Shown: positions 1-8,126, numbered from the stretch's first letter. The stretch is DNA of 64,000 nucleotides from JAYODZ01 sp965662735 (GCA_965662735.1 CBFIIU010000002.1:62001-126000), one strand, 5' to 3'. Notes: generated from the sequence alone by a model not told the origin. Translations and numbers: made by a program.

Positions 1-375
1 CCGGCGCATTTCCTCGCCCATGAGCTCGATAAAAGGATCGGCCGGTTGTAAAATACTGGTTACGCAGGGCTGGTAGCCCGCGCGCTCCAGCAGGTCCATG
101 CCTTGATCGGCTGTCATGAGGGGCGCTTGGCGTCGCCAGTTTTCATCCTGCGTTGCGAGCGTAACGCCCAGCACATGGGGCGCCACCGCAAGACCCCGCT
201 CAGCACATAACTCGGCGAGTTGCAGGCGCACGCGGGCTGGAAAGCCATTTTTACGATAATTGGAAATAGCGGGTGCGCCCACCCCGAGATAGTCGGCGAC
301 AATGCGGGTTCCGCCCAAAGCACGAATAAGATCGCTGCTCGATTGAATAGGTGATCGTGACGTCATGGATGACAT
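1..375 (-). CDS. hisZ: HisZ-like ATP phosphoribosyltransferase regulatory subunit with N-terminal HTH (partial)
   Basis: The frame is open from ATG 375 (alternative ATG 366, three codons later) through the window edge, so only the first 125 codons are present. Residues about 12-60 look like a small Cro/YdaS-type helix-turn-helix (LIRALGGTRIVADYLGVG, then AISNYRKNGFP). About 25 residues later comes ILQPADPFIELMGEEMRR, which resembles the start of alphaproteobacterial HisZ, the catalytically dead HisRS-like partner of short-form HisG in histidine biosynthesis. The gene lies 70 bp downstream of hisS on the same strand, a usual hisS-hisZ-hisG order. Known HisZ proteins do not carry an HTH, so the fusion is odd. 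An internal ATG at 117 would give a protein without the HTH. The HisZ assignment rests on one motif plus context. Confidence 0.55.
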   Translation of the reverse strand, partial: MSSMTSRSPIQSSSDLIRALGGTRIVADYLGVGAPAISNYRKNGFPARVRLQLAELCAERGLAVAPHVLGVTLATQDENWRRQAPLMTADQGMDLLERAGYQPCVTSILQPADPFIELMGEEMRR

Positions 376-445
376 ATATCAAATAATTTGAATACTTCAA
401 CAGTAAAATTGATAGTTCAAGAAAAATAAATTTATTTATCGTGAA

Positions 446-1945
446 TTATTTAAGTAAATTGGTTAATTCAAGTATCAATTCATCATGTTTGAATTCAAAT
501 TGAGAATGCTGCGACTCACGCCATTCCGAATTGCTGTCGATTTCTTGAGATTTTTGTCGCCCCAAAGCAAGGTCCTTCACGGTGACCACGCCCTTCATGC
601 GCTCATCTTCGCCGATCATAATGGCCAGCCGAGCATTGCGCGCATCAGCGTAGCGCAATTGCGCTTTCATGCCGCTATCTCCGACATACATTTCGGCTCG
701 CAAACCGGCGAGACGCAACTGTTGAACCAATTGTGCCATGTCGACGCGACGATCGGGCTCGAGCACAAGTGCCACAATCAAGGCTTGGGCGGGGTCGGGT
801 TGATGGCCCCGCAATTCGAGAGCCGCGGCAAGGCGGCTGACACCAATGGAAATACCGGTTGCGGGAATGCGGACGCCTTTAAAGCGTTGCACCAGATCAT
901 CATATCGTCCGCCCCCGCCGACCGAGCCAAACTGCACCGGCTTGCCGGTGTCATCCATGATCTCAAAGGTCAGCTCAATTTCGAAAACGGGGCCCGTGTA
1001 ATACCCCAAGCCACGGACAATGGCTGGATCGATGGTGATTTGCTCAGAGCCATAGCCAAGCGCTGTGAACATATCATCCATAATGCGCATTTCACTGAGG
1101 CCCTCGATCCCGAGCGGGTGGTCGCCAATCAAGCTCTCCAATTGGGAGAGTGTTGCGTTGCGATCGGCTTGTCGAGCCGATAGAAAATCCATTATCCGCT
1201 CAATAGCGTCGGGTTCGAGAAGTGCGCCTGGGGTAAAGTCGCCGCTCTCATCTTTGCGTCCCGCACCCAAGAGCGCGCAAACCCCTTCACGGCCCAAGCG
1301 ATCGAGCTTATCCATCGCGCGTAAAATTGTAAGGCGCCGCATTTCATAATCATCGGCCTCAGCTTCCAGGCCGCATTGCGCTAAAATTGCATCGAGCAGC
1401 TTGCGGTTATTGACACGAATTTGAAACTCGCCCTGCCCGAAACCAAGGGCCGTCATGCAGTCGGCGGCCATCATGCAAATTTCAGCATCCGCACTTGGAT
1501 GCCCGGCGCCTACCGTGTCCGCATCCATTTGCATAAACTGACGAAAGCGCCCAGGGCCGGGCTTTTCATTGCGGTAGACATAGCCCGATTGATATCGGCG
1601 TAAGGGTTTGGGAAGGCTATCGTAATGTTCAGCCACATACCGCGCCAAGGGAGCGGTTAAATCATATCGCAGGCTGATCCATTGACCGTCATCATCTTCT
1701 ANNNNNNNNNNNNNNNNNNNNNNNNNNNNNNNNNNNNNNNNNNNNNNNNNNNNNNNNNNNNNNNNNNNNNNNNNNNNNNNNNNNNNNNNNNNNNNNNNNN
1801 NNNNNNNNNNNNNNNNNNNNNNNNNNNNNNNNNNNNNNNNNNNNNNNNNNNNNNNNNNNNNNNNNNNNNNNNNAAAGCCGCGGGCGATCCGGGCTTTTGG
1901 TTTAAACAGTTTTTGTTTTTTCTGACGCTTTTCAGACATGGGCAT
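446..1945 (-). CDS. hisS: Histidine--tRNA ligase
   Basis: This is a class II aminoacyl-tRNA synthetase that charges tRNA-His. After the assembly gap (about residues 25-82) come motif 2 (RYQSGYVYRNEKPGPGRFRQ), the HisRS signature VRGLGYYTGPVFE from about residue 310, the GSVGGGGRYDDL loop near 345 and motif 3 (GISIGVSRLAAAL). The C-terminal part, about 390-499, is the anticodon-binding domain. Length, 499 residues, fits the long alphaproteobacterial form. The missing stretch in relatives is about 58 residues, close to the 172 N present, so the frame is probably intact. The start could be Met1 or Met3. The ScfR-like gene lies 63 bp upstream on the same strand, and the HisZ-like gene follows. 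Confidence 0.95.
   Translation of the reverse strand: MPMSEKRQKKQKLFKPKARIARGFXXXXXXXXXXXXXXXXXXXXXXXXXXXXXXXXXXXXXXXXXXXXXXXXXXXXXXXXXXEDDDGQWISLRYDLTAPLARYVAEHYDSLPKPLRRYQSGYVYRNEKPGPGRFRQFMQMDADTVGAGHPSADAEICMMAADCMTALGFGQGEFQIRVNNRKLLDAILAQCGLEAEADDYEMRRLTILRAMDKLDRLGREGVCALLGAGRKDESGDFTPGALLEPDAIERIMDFLSARQADRNATLSQLESLIGDHPLGIEGLSEMRIMDDMFTALGYGSEQITIDPAIVRGLGYYTGPVFEIELTFEIMDDTGKPVQFGSVGGGGRYDDLVQRFKGVRIPATGISIGVSRLAAALELRGHQPDPAQALIVALVLEPDRRVDMAQLVQQLRLAGLRAEMYVGDSGMKAQLRYADARNARLAIMIGEDERMKGVVTVKDLALGRQKSQEIDSNSEWRESQHSQFEFKHDELILELTNLLK
1702..1873. other. Assembly gap (172 N) inside hisS
   Basis: This run of 172 N covers the N-terminal catalytic region of hisS including motif 1. 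The expected missing length from relatives agrees roughly with the run. Confidence 0.98.
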
Positions 1946-2008
1946 GATCTAACGAAATCCATGGCCTGTGGCAAGCATCGCGTGCATCAAATTCCCTCGC
2001 CTGAGAGA

Positions 2009-3457
2009 TCAAAAACCAAAAGGCGAAAAGCCACGCACATGTTCATCGACGCGCAGTTCACGGTTAATGGCCGGCGTTGCCCTTTGATTGCAATCGGCGC
2101 GCTCGCATAATCGACAATTAATGCCGATGGGCGTGTCGGCACTATCATCTTCCAAATTCAAGCCCCGCGAATAGGTTATTCGACTAGCGTGACTTAACTC
2201 GCACCCTAGCCCAATGGCAAACTGATTATCGGGGACACCAAAGCCGGAATTGTCTCGGCTGACGGTGCGGGCGATCGAAAAATAGCGGGTCCCATCTTCC
2301 ATCTGCACAATTTGTGTTGAAATTTTTCCGGGGATCCGAAAAGCGTCGTGCACGTGCCAGCGCGGGCAGGTTCCGCCAAATCGCGCGAAATGAAAGCCAG
2401 CCGCTGAAAATCGTTTCGAAATATTTCCTGCATTATCGACCCGGATCAGGAAAAACGGAATGCCGCGCGCGCCGGGGCGTTGCAGTGTCGTCAGTCGATG
2501 ACACACTTGCTCGAAGCTCGTTCCAAAGCGTCGGCTTAAAAGGGTGATGTCATAATACGTNNNNNNNNNNNNNNNNNNNNNNNNNNNNNNNNNNNNNNNN
2601 NNNNNNNNNNNNNNNNNNNNNNNNNNNNNNNNNNNNNNNNNNNNNNNNNNNNNNNNNNNNNNNNNNNNNNNNNNNNNNNNNNNNNNNNNNNNNNNNNNNN
2701 NNNNNNNNNNNNNNNNNNNNNNNNNNNNNNNNNNNNNNNNNNNNNNNGGCTGATCGAGGAGCTCGGACAAGAATACGGTCTGGCGATGACGATCATATCG
2801 GCGAAGCGTATTTTGCATCACGTGATGTGGCACAATGCGGGTTCTGACATGAAAGCTCTCAGCCAGACGCTCCCGCAAGGCTAAATATGGCTCGTCATGC
2901 AGGCTAATCGCCTTTTCATATAAATCTTCTGCCATTTCATCGAGGGACGGAAAATGGTTGTGCTGATGATTGATGAAGTCGCGCACTTCTTCGAGCGCCA
3001 ATAAGGCGTCAGGATTGTCTTTTCCAGAATTCACCGTCAGGCGCTCGGCGAGCATCGCTTTGGTGGAGCTTGCTTCTTGATAGGCCTGATAGAGCCGCGC
3101 AAAGGCGTCGATTGCAATGGGGCTCGCGGCTGCGAGATCTTTAATTTCATTTTTATCGATGGCGGCATCGCGAAACAGAGGATCGGAGAAAATCTCAACC
3201 AATTGCGCTTGCGCCCGGGCCTCCTCATCGCCCGCAAGGCCTCGGGGATCAATATCAAACACCTCAACCAATTCAATGAGAATCTGCGCCGAGATCGGAC
3301 GTTGGTCGCGCTCGATTAAATTGAGATAGCTGGTCGAAATACCAAGCGATTCTGCCATTGCGGCTTGAGTAAGCCCCAACTCCCGACGCAACCGGCGAAC
3401 CCGTGGGCCCGCAAATAGTTTGCGTTCGACCAGATTACCTGGGCTATCTTTCGCCAT
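2009..3457 (-). CDS. ScfR/RamB-type XRE regulator, probable acyl-CoA-responsive control of aceA
   Basis: Residues about 15-70 are a canonical XRE helix-turn-helix (VRRLRRELGLTQAAMAESLG, then STSYLNLIERDQRPI). The middle part, interrupted by a gap, matches the ImmA/IrrE-like segment of the short-chain fatty acyl regulator family (ScfR, RamB, PrpR, MccR). The C-terminal domain ends with the family Cys cluster CRLCERADCNQRATP starting at about residue 448. Members regulate isocitrate lyase, methylcitrate or propionyl-CoA genes. This gene is divergent from aceA with 310 bp between them, so control of the glyoxylate shunt is the natural inference. GAGGTG precedes the ATG. Both sides of the 187-N gap read in the same frame. 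The ligand is not known from sequence. Confidence 0.85.
   Translation of the reverse strand: MAKDSPGNLVERKLFAGPRVRRLRRELGLTQAAMAESLGISTSYLNLIERDQRPISAQILIELVEVFDIDPRGLAGDEEARAQAQLVEIFSDPLFRDAAIDKNEIKDLAAASPIAIDAFARLYQAYQEASSTKAMLAERLTVNSGKDNPDALLALEEVRDFINHQHNHFPSLDEMAEDLYEKAISLHDEPYLALRERLAESFHVRTRIVPHHVMQNTLRRYDRHRQTVFLSELLDQXXXXXXXXXXXXXXXXXXXXXXXXXXXXXXXXXXXXXXXXXXXXXXXXXXXXXXXXXXXXXXXTYYDITLLSRRFGTSFEQVCHRLTTLQRPGARGIPFFLIRVDNAGNISKRFSAAGFHFARFGGTCPRWHVHDAFRIPGKISTQIVQMEDGTRYFSIARTVSRDNSGFGVPDNQFAIGLGCELSHASRITYSRGLNLEDDSADTPIGINCRLCERADCNQRATPAINRELRVDEHVRGFSPFGF
2561..2747. other. Assembly gap (187 N) inside the ScfR-like regulator gene
   Basis: This run of 187 N falls in the central IrrE-like domain. 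The flanking coding sequence on both sides belongs to the same family, so the gene is most likely continuous. Confidence 0.98.
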
Positions 3458-3767
3458 CTTGCACCTCGTCTTGGCGATCCGCTCGCCATGTGTCGATAGT
3501 GGTTTTCACCCTGTTAATGTGGATAGAGCATCCCCGATCAGGTAGGACGAGCCCACCAGCACGATCAATAAAAAACCAGATTCTACAAGCACTTATCAAA
3601 ACATTACTCGCAAAAGTTTACAAAGTTTACATATCTTACACCAATACACTGGAATCATGTCAAATTTTTTACTTTAATTTTTTCAAGGGTTTAATCTTTA
3701 CTCGACAGTCGCATGTGGACTGTGTATGAGTTTGCGCATCATTCCACCCTGTTAGGAGCTAGTTCTC
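3458..3767. promoter_or_regulatory. Divergent control region between the ScfR-like regulator and aceA
   Basis: These 310 bp contain no gene and must hold the promoters of both divergent genes. The centre is AT-rich. It carries the tandem AAAGTTTAC boxes at 3613-3630 (listed separately), a stretch rich in T and A from 3661 to 3700, and the aceA ribosome binding site AGGAG at 3754-3758. I could not assign a convincing -35/-10 pair by eye. A near-DnaA-box TGTGGATAG near 3521 is probably chance. Confidence 0.6.
3613..3630 (+). promoter_or_regulatory. Tandem AAAGTTTAC boxes, candidate ScfR/RamB operator
   Basis: Two perfect back-to-back copies of the 9-mer AAAGTTTAC occupy 3613-3621 and 3622-3630. 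On the other strand they read GTAAACTTTGTAAACTTT, which resembles the AAACTTTGCAAA-type boxes bound by RamB in actinobacteria. They lie about 140 bp upstream of aceA and 155 bp upstream of the regulator gene. The operator role is an inference from position and resemblance. Confidence 0.5.
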
Positions 3768-5366
3768 ATGTCCTATATTAAAGACGTTCAAGCTGTTCAA
3801 AAAGACTTGCAAACGCGCGGTTCTGCATGGGCCGCCATTAATCCCGATTACGTTGTTCGTATGCGCCTGCAAAACCGATTTAAAACCGGTCTCGACATTG
3901 CGCGCTACACGGCGTCGATTATGCGCCAAGACATGGCCGATTATGATGCGAATAGCGCTGATTACACGCAGTCATTGGGGTGCTGGCATGGTTTCACAGC
4001 GCAACAAATGATGATGGCCGTTAAACGCCATCGTAAAACGGTGAAAAAATCATATGTCTATTTGAGTGGCTGGATGGTTGCGGCTCTGCGCTCCGAATTT
4101 GGGCCGCTCCCCGACCAAAGCATGCATGAAAAAACATCCGTTCCCGCATTGATCAACGAGATCTACACATTTTTGAAGCAAGCCGATGCGCGCGAATTGC
4201 GGCATCTTTTTGTGGATCTGGATCAGGCGCGGAAAACCGGCGGTGATGTCGACGCGGCTTTGGCTAAAATTGACAATTTTGAAACGCATGTTGTGCCGAT
4301 TATTGCAGATATTGATGCGGGCTTTGGTAATGAAGAAGCAACTTATCTTCTCGCCAAGAAAATGATCGAGGCGGGCGCCTGCTGTATCCAAATTGAAAAC
4401 CAGGTATCGGACGCAAAACAGTGCGGTCACCAAGATGGCAAAGTGACCGTTCCGCATGAAGATTTCTTGTCAAAAATTAATGCGGTTCGCTATGCTTTCC
4501 TTGAATTAGGCGTTGAAGAAGGCGTGATTGTTGCTCGGACAGATAGTTTGGGCGCCGGCCTCACACAAAAAATCCCCGTGTCTCAAACAGCGGGCGATTT
4601 GGCGAGCCAATATAATGCCTTNNNNNNNNNNNNNNNNNNNNNNNNNNNNNNNNNNNNNNNNNNNNNNNNNNNNNNNNNNNNNNNNNNNNNNNNNNNNNNN
4701 NNNNNNNNNNNNNNNNNNNNNNNNNNNNNNNNNNNNNNNNNNNNNNNNNNNNNNNNNNNNNNNNNNNNNNNNNNNNNNNNNNNNNNNNNNNNNNNNNNNN
4801 NNNNNNNNNNNNNNNNNNNNNNNNNNNNNNNNNNNNNNNNNNNNNNNNNNNNNNNNNNNNNNNNNNNNNNNNNNNNNNNNNNNNNNNNNNNNNNNNNNNN
4901 NNNNNNNNNNTTTAACTGGACCTTGTCCTTCCGCGAGCAAGTCTATGGCGAATGGAAAGCGGCAGGCAAAGATGTGTCGGCCTATCCAGACCCACAAGCA
5001 ACCCCCCGCGGTCTCATGGATGTCGCATTAGACGACAGTGAGTTGGCCAAAACAGCCGATGCTTATATTCAAAACTTCCAAAAAGATGCGGCTCGGGAAG
5101 CGGGTATTTTCCACCATCTCATCACCTTGCCGACCTATCACGAAACGGCATTGGGAACCGATATGTTGTCGGAAGGCTATTTTGGGGATCTTGGGATGTT
5201 GGCCTATGTGCGCGATATTCAGCGTCAGGAAATCCGTCGTGACCAAGCTTCTGTTAAGCACCAAGATCTTGCCGGTTCGAATATTGGTGACGATCACAAA
5301 GAATATTTCTCTGGCGATAACGCCCTGTTGGCTGCCGGTGAAGACAACACGATGAACCAATTCTAA
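3768..5366 (+). CDS. aceA: Isocitrate lyase
   Basis: This enzyme cleaves isocitrate to glyoxylate and succinate, the first step of the glyoxylate shunt used for growth on C2 units and fatty acids. The catalytic loop KQCGHQDGK (Cys219, His221) and the metal-binding DIDAGFG (181-187) are visible. The loop reads KQCGH where E. coli has KKCGH. The 532-residue length matches the longer isocitrate lyase subtype found in Pseudomonas aeruginosa rather than the shorter E. coli form. A 289-bp gap removes about 96 residues, but both sides are in frame. AGGAG lies 9 bp before the ATG. A strong stem-loop follows the stop. The divergent ScfR-like gene is its likely regulator. No malate synthase gene is visible in this window. 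Confidence 0.95.
   Translation: MSYIKDVQAVQKDLQTRGSAWAAINPDYVVRMRLQNRFKTGLDIARYTASIMRQDMADYDANSADYTQSLGCWHGFTAQQMMMAVKRHRKTVKKSYVYLSGWMVAALRSEFGPLPDQSMHEKTSVPALINEIYTFLKQADARELRHLFVDLDQARKTGGDVDAALAKIDNFETHVVPIIADIDAGFGNEEATYLLAKKMIEAGACCIQIENQVSDAKQCGHQDGKVTVPHEDFLSKINAVRYAFLELGVEEGVIVARTDSLGAGLTQKIPVSQTAGDLASQYNAXXXXXXXXXXXXXXXXXXXXXXXXXXXXXXXXXXXXXXXXXXXXXXXXXXXXXXXXXXXXXXXXXXXXXXXXXXXXXXXXXXXXXXXXXXXXXXXXXFNWTLSFREQVYGEWKAAGKDVSAYPDPQATPRGLMDVALDDSELAKTADAYIQNFQKDAAREAGIFHHLITLPTYHETALGTDMLSEGYFGDLGMLAYVRDIQRQEIRRDQASVKHQDLAGSNIGDDHKEYFSGDNALLAAGEDNTMNQF
4622..4910. other. Assembly gap (289 N) inside aceA
   Basis: This run of 289 N lies in the second half of the isocitrate lyase barrel. 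The flanking sequence is one continuous family match. Confidence 0.98.
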
Positions 5367-5382
5367 TTGGACGGGTTCAAAC

Positions 5383-5420
5383 TGTCGGGGGATGGGCCTG
5401 CCATGCCCCGACATTCTTCT
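5383..5420 (+). terminator. Stem-loop terminator after aceA
   Basis: TGTCGGGG (5383-5390) pairs with CCCCGACA (5406-5413). Inside it ATGG (5392-5395) pairs with CCAT (5401-5404), leaving a 5-nt loop and a single G-G mismatch. The T-rich TTCTTCT follows. It sits 17 bp after the aceA stop, so it may end aceA transcription or attenuate read-through into rraA. Confidence 0.75.
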
Positions 5421-5432
5421 GAGGAGGCTGAC

Positions 5433-5909
5433 GTGATTGCGATAACCGATCTTTCCGATCAGTACGAGTCAGAATTACGCTATCCCGACCCGCATTTTAA
5501 AGATTTTGGGGGTCGGTCGCAGTTTTTTGGTCCAATACGCACATTAGCCGTCTTTGAGGATAACAGCCTGGTACGCCAAGCCGTTGAAGGTCCTGGGAAA
5601 GGGCACGTGCTCGTCATCTCTGGTGGCGGTTCCATGCGCTGCGCACTTGTGGGCGGTAATCTTGCCGCTCTGGCTGAAAAAAATGGCTGGGCCGGTATTG
5701 TCGTCGATGGCTGTGTGCGAGATGGCGAGGAATTAGCAGCAGTCCAAATTGGTATTCGTGCCCGCGCGACCCATCCGCGGCGGTCGGAAAAGCGTGGCAC
5801 CGGTATTTTTGATACATCGCTGCGTTTTGCAGGCGTGACAATTGATCCCGGCGATTGGCTCTATGCAGATCGCGATGGCATGGTCGTCGCTTCTCGGGCC
5901 CTAAGCTAG
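5433..5909 (+). CDS. rraA: RraA family protein (RNase E inhibitor / HMG-oxaloacetate aldolase-like)
   Basis: The protein matches the RraA fold: the N-terminal YPDPHFKDFGGRSQFFGPI, the VLVISGGGSMRCALVGGNL segment, GIVVDGCVRDGEEL, and the C-terminal GDWLYADRDGMVV. RraA in E. coli binds and inhibits RNase E; related proteins are 4-hydroxy-4-methyl-2-oxoglutarate or oxaloacetate aldolases, and sequence alone does not separate the two. The GTG start at 5433 is chosen because GAGGAGG (5421-5427) lies 5 bp upstream and because the in-frame ATG at 5403 is buried in the aceA terminator stem. The resulting 158 residues match the usual length of about 160. The next gene is convergent. Confidence 0.8.
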   Translation: MIAITDLSDQYESELRYPDPHFKDFGGRSQFFGPIRTLAVFEDNSLVRQAVEGPGKGHVLVISGGGSMRCALVGGNLAALAEKNGWAGIVVDGCVRDGEELAAVQIGIRARATHPRRSEKRGTGIFDTSLRFAGVTIDPGDWLYADRDGMVVASRALS

Positions 5910-5927
5910 CAGATCTGGCCTGTCAGC

Positions 5928-5997
5928 GGTCTGGTGTTGCAGGTCTGGTGTTGCAGGTCTTGTGTCACAGGTCTGGTGTTACAGGTCTGGTGTTACA
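5928..5997. repeat. Five tandem 14-bp repeats
   Basis: Five consecutive units of the form GGTCTGGTGTTGCA run from 5928 to 5997 (variants GGTCTTGTGTCACA and GGTCTGGTGTTACA). They lie between the convergent rraA and membrane-protein genes and overlap the stop codon of the latter at 5993-5995. Confidence 0.95.
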
Positions 5998-7210
5998 CTA
6001 GGCGCAACAGATGGCTCACGCAAATGAAGCTCCCAAACGCAACAAATAGGCCCGCTGTGGCATCGCGATAAATATTAGTACGCGCCGGTTGCATAACATC
6101 AAATAAGCTATGGCCAACGCGCAACACTAAGGTGATGATCGCGACGCCCAAGCCGGCCGCAATGACTTCGCCAGAGACGGTGGCCAGGAATTGTCCTTGA
6201 GGTACGGGATCCTCATATCGCGACTGCGCCAACCAAAGCCCGTTCATCAGCCCCAGCATGAAAATGTAATTCAGATGGTCTAGATTGCCGGTAAAATGTG
6301 TTCGAAAGGCCAGACAAATGGTAAAAAGGGCCACGCCGGATAAAACCGCCAGCATAAATACGCCATGTCCAAGAAGGCCCCCGGCAGCACTGATCAGAAG
6401 CAGAAGGGCCGTCATAAGAACGATCAGCGCCCAATGATGTGTACGCGATAGAACATCAAAACTCGCCCGCCCCATAATCAACAGGCCAATGACGACGAAA
6501 ATCATATCCGTTCGCGGCTGTGACAGCATGGGGGTCACGGCGAAAGCCAGGCTTAAACCGATGAGAAACGGAAACAGAAGTGAGGGAGCTGAGGCCCCCG
6601 ATGTGGCGAGCATTGCCACAGCGAGGCTCGCAAATAATGTTCCCGAGGTCACAATATCAGGCAAGATCTCGGTAAACCGCGCGATCATGGTTTCCATCGC
6701 AAAACCTCTAATCGCAATTTCTCCGCCTCCCAAATGGCTCACCCGCGCCGAATGATAGGCCTGATTTAAAACGCCGGAGCTTGTTGTCCGAGCCCCTTGC
6801 AAACCAATGGATAAATGTCGCCGAGTATGAACATCGTCAAAGCCCGGATCGGCGATCACAAAGGGTGTGTCTTCGTTCAAGCATTTAAAGTTTCGCACGG
6901 TCACAAGGCGGTCGGTTGCGGCGTCCGTCAAGCGCTCCGGGGCGGATGGGCTTGCCGCACACGGGCGATCAAGTTGGAAAATAATGATCTGATTTTCAAT
7001 GCGCTGTGCGTCAGCGATCAATCGATTATGCGGATGCAGTGAGATCAGCTGAATTTCTCGACCATTCCAATGGGCTGTGGTTTGGGTGGTAGATGCTTGG
7101 GAAGGCAGAATAAAAGCGCAGATCATGACGCAGGTCATGATCAAAAAACGGATCCCCCGCAGTCGCGTGTCATTCATGGGCCGTATCATCTTGAAAACGG
7201 ATCGACGCAT
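5993..7210 (-). CDS. Secreted-N-terminus multi-pass membrane protein, possibly a divergent HupE/UreJ-like protein
   Basis: I do not firmly recognise this 405-residue protein. It has a signal peptide (hydrophobic FLIMTCVMICAFILPSQAS, about residues 22-40), a soluble segment of about 140 residues, then about six to seven membrane helices up to the C-terminus. The architecture, and segments such as GLSLAFAVTPML followed by a long helix, recall the HupE/UreJ_2 family, but the histidines typical of that family (GYDH, GLLHG) are not clear. It overlaps the upstream parvulin gene by 41 bp, implying translational coupling. In my recollection HupE/UreJ_2 genes are often paired with such isomerases, which supports the guess. 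The last codons run into the 14-bp repeat array. Confidence 0.4.
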   Translation of the reverse strand: MRRSVFKMIRPMNDTRLRGIRFLIMTCVMICAFILPSQASTTQTTAHWNGREIQLISLHPHNRLIADAQRIENQIIIFQLDRPCAASPSAPERLTDAATDRLVTVRNFKCLNEDTPFVIADPGFDDVHTRRHLSIGLQGARTTSSGVLNQAYHSARVSHLGGGEIAIRGFAMETMIARFTEILPDIVTSGTLFASLAVAMLATSGASAPSLLFPFLIGLSLAFAVTPMLSQPRTDMIFVVIGLLIMGRASFDVLSRTHHWALIVLMTALLLLISAAGGLLGHGVFMLAVLSGVALFTICLAFRTHFTGNLDHLNYIFMLGLMNGLWLAQSRYEDPVPQGQFLATVSGEVIAAGLGVAIITLVLRVGHSLFDVMQPARTNIYRDATAGLFVAFGSFICVSHLLRLV

Positions 7211-8126
7211 TTTGCTTCAGGTCTTCAATGCGCGCCGACCGAGTGTCTTGGAGAATATATTGTTCCATGGCCTCAATCAGGTTGGGACGAATTTCTGTAA
7301 GCGGCGGAGCTGCATCGGTTTGACGCTCGGCAATATGCAAGAACACCCAGCCTTGTTTAGTCTCGATCGCATCAGTCACCGCACCCGCCTGTAAGCGCAC
7401 GACATATTGGTAGAGAGGTGCCGGTAAGATGCGGCTCAGCTGATTGGTTCCCACAAGCCCACGCGGAAAATTTAGAGGGGAGGGATCGCCCAGACGATCT
7501 GCAATGGCGTTAAAGCTCTCGCCCGCCATAATGGCCGAGCGAATAACGCCGAGGCGTTCATTCGATGATGCATCCGCCTGTGCATCTTCCTGCTCATCCA
7601 ACTGCTGATCACTGGGCTGTGATCGAGCAACAAAAATTTGTTCCAGCCGCAACGCTTTAACAAGGCCAAACTGGTCTTTATTCTCAGCGTAAAATTGTTC
7701 GAGCGCCGCTTCTGAGATGGGCAGGCGCTCATCGAGATAGGCATAGCGCCGAATTAAATTATTCATAATGGCCGTTTGCACATCGGCATCCTCATCGACC
7801 AAAGTTAATTTTTCAGCCTCTTGGAGCAACAGCACATTCTCAATCTGAAGCTCTAACGCGCGCGCACGACGTTCGTTTTGTGAGAGGCTGTCAGGTAAGC
7901 GTTCGGCAATGAGCGCGATGTCCGCTTCAGAAATGGGCGCGCCGTTCACATAGGCGACGGCCTCAGCAACATAGCGCTGGTCGGGCTTGTCCGAAATCAA
8001 ACCCGTGAGTGCAATCAAAGTGCCCGCTAAAGCGCCGATGCCCAGCAGGCGATGCGCCATATGATCAATATCTTTCATGCCATTTTTATAACTGAAATCG
8101 TACAAAATGCTATGTTGACTTTGCAT
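7170..8126 (-). CDS. Membrane-anchored parvulin-type peptidyl-prolyl isomerase
   Basis: Near the N-terminus is a single hydrophobic anchor (HRLLGIGALAGTLIALTGLI), followed by a SurA/PpiD-like helical region (VAYVNGAPISEADIALIAER) and a parvulin-like domain (LRLEQIFVARS, LNFPRGLVGTNQL, VTDAIETKQGWVFLHIAER). This indicates an isomerase or chaperone facing the periplasm. The linker near residues 175-190 is Gln/Asp/Ala-rich. No start has a good ribosome binding site; Met17 (8078) and Met23 (8060) are plausible alternatives. The gene is coupled to the downstream membrane protein by a 41-bp overlap, so that protein may be its client. Divergent from pgi. Confidence 0.7.
   Translation of the reverse strand: MQSQHSILYDFSYKNGMKDIDHMAHRLLGIGALAGTLIALTGLISDKPDQRYVAEAVAYVNGAPISEADIALIAERLPDSLSQNERRARALELQIENVLLLQEAEKLTLVDEDADVQTAIMNNLIRRYAYLDERLPISEAALEQFYAENKDQFGLVKALRLEQIFVARSQPSDQQLDEQEDAQADASSNERLGVIRSAIMAGESFNAIADRLGDPSPLNFPRGLVGTNQLSRILPAPLYQYVVRLQAGAVTDAIETKQGWVFLHIAERQTDAAPPLTEIRPNLIEAMEQYILQDTRSARIEDLKQNASIRFQDDTAHE

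Noticed and set aside
485..1183. A 232-codon open frame antisense to hisS
   Set aside because: It mirrors the codon pattern of hisS, has no recognisable domain and no ribosome binding site.
1975..2025. Minus-strand ATCTCTCAGGCGAGGG resembling part of a glycine riboswitch
   Set aside because: Only one short block matches; the paired aptamer core and downstream glycine genes are absent. It lies at the 3' end of the ScfR-like gene.
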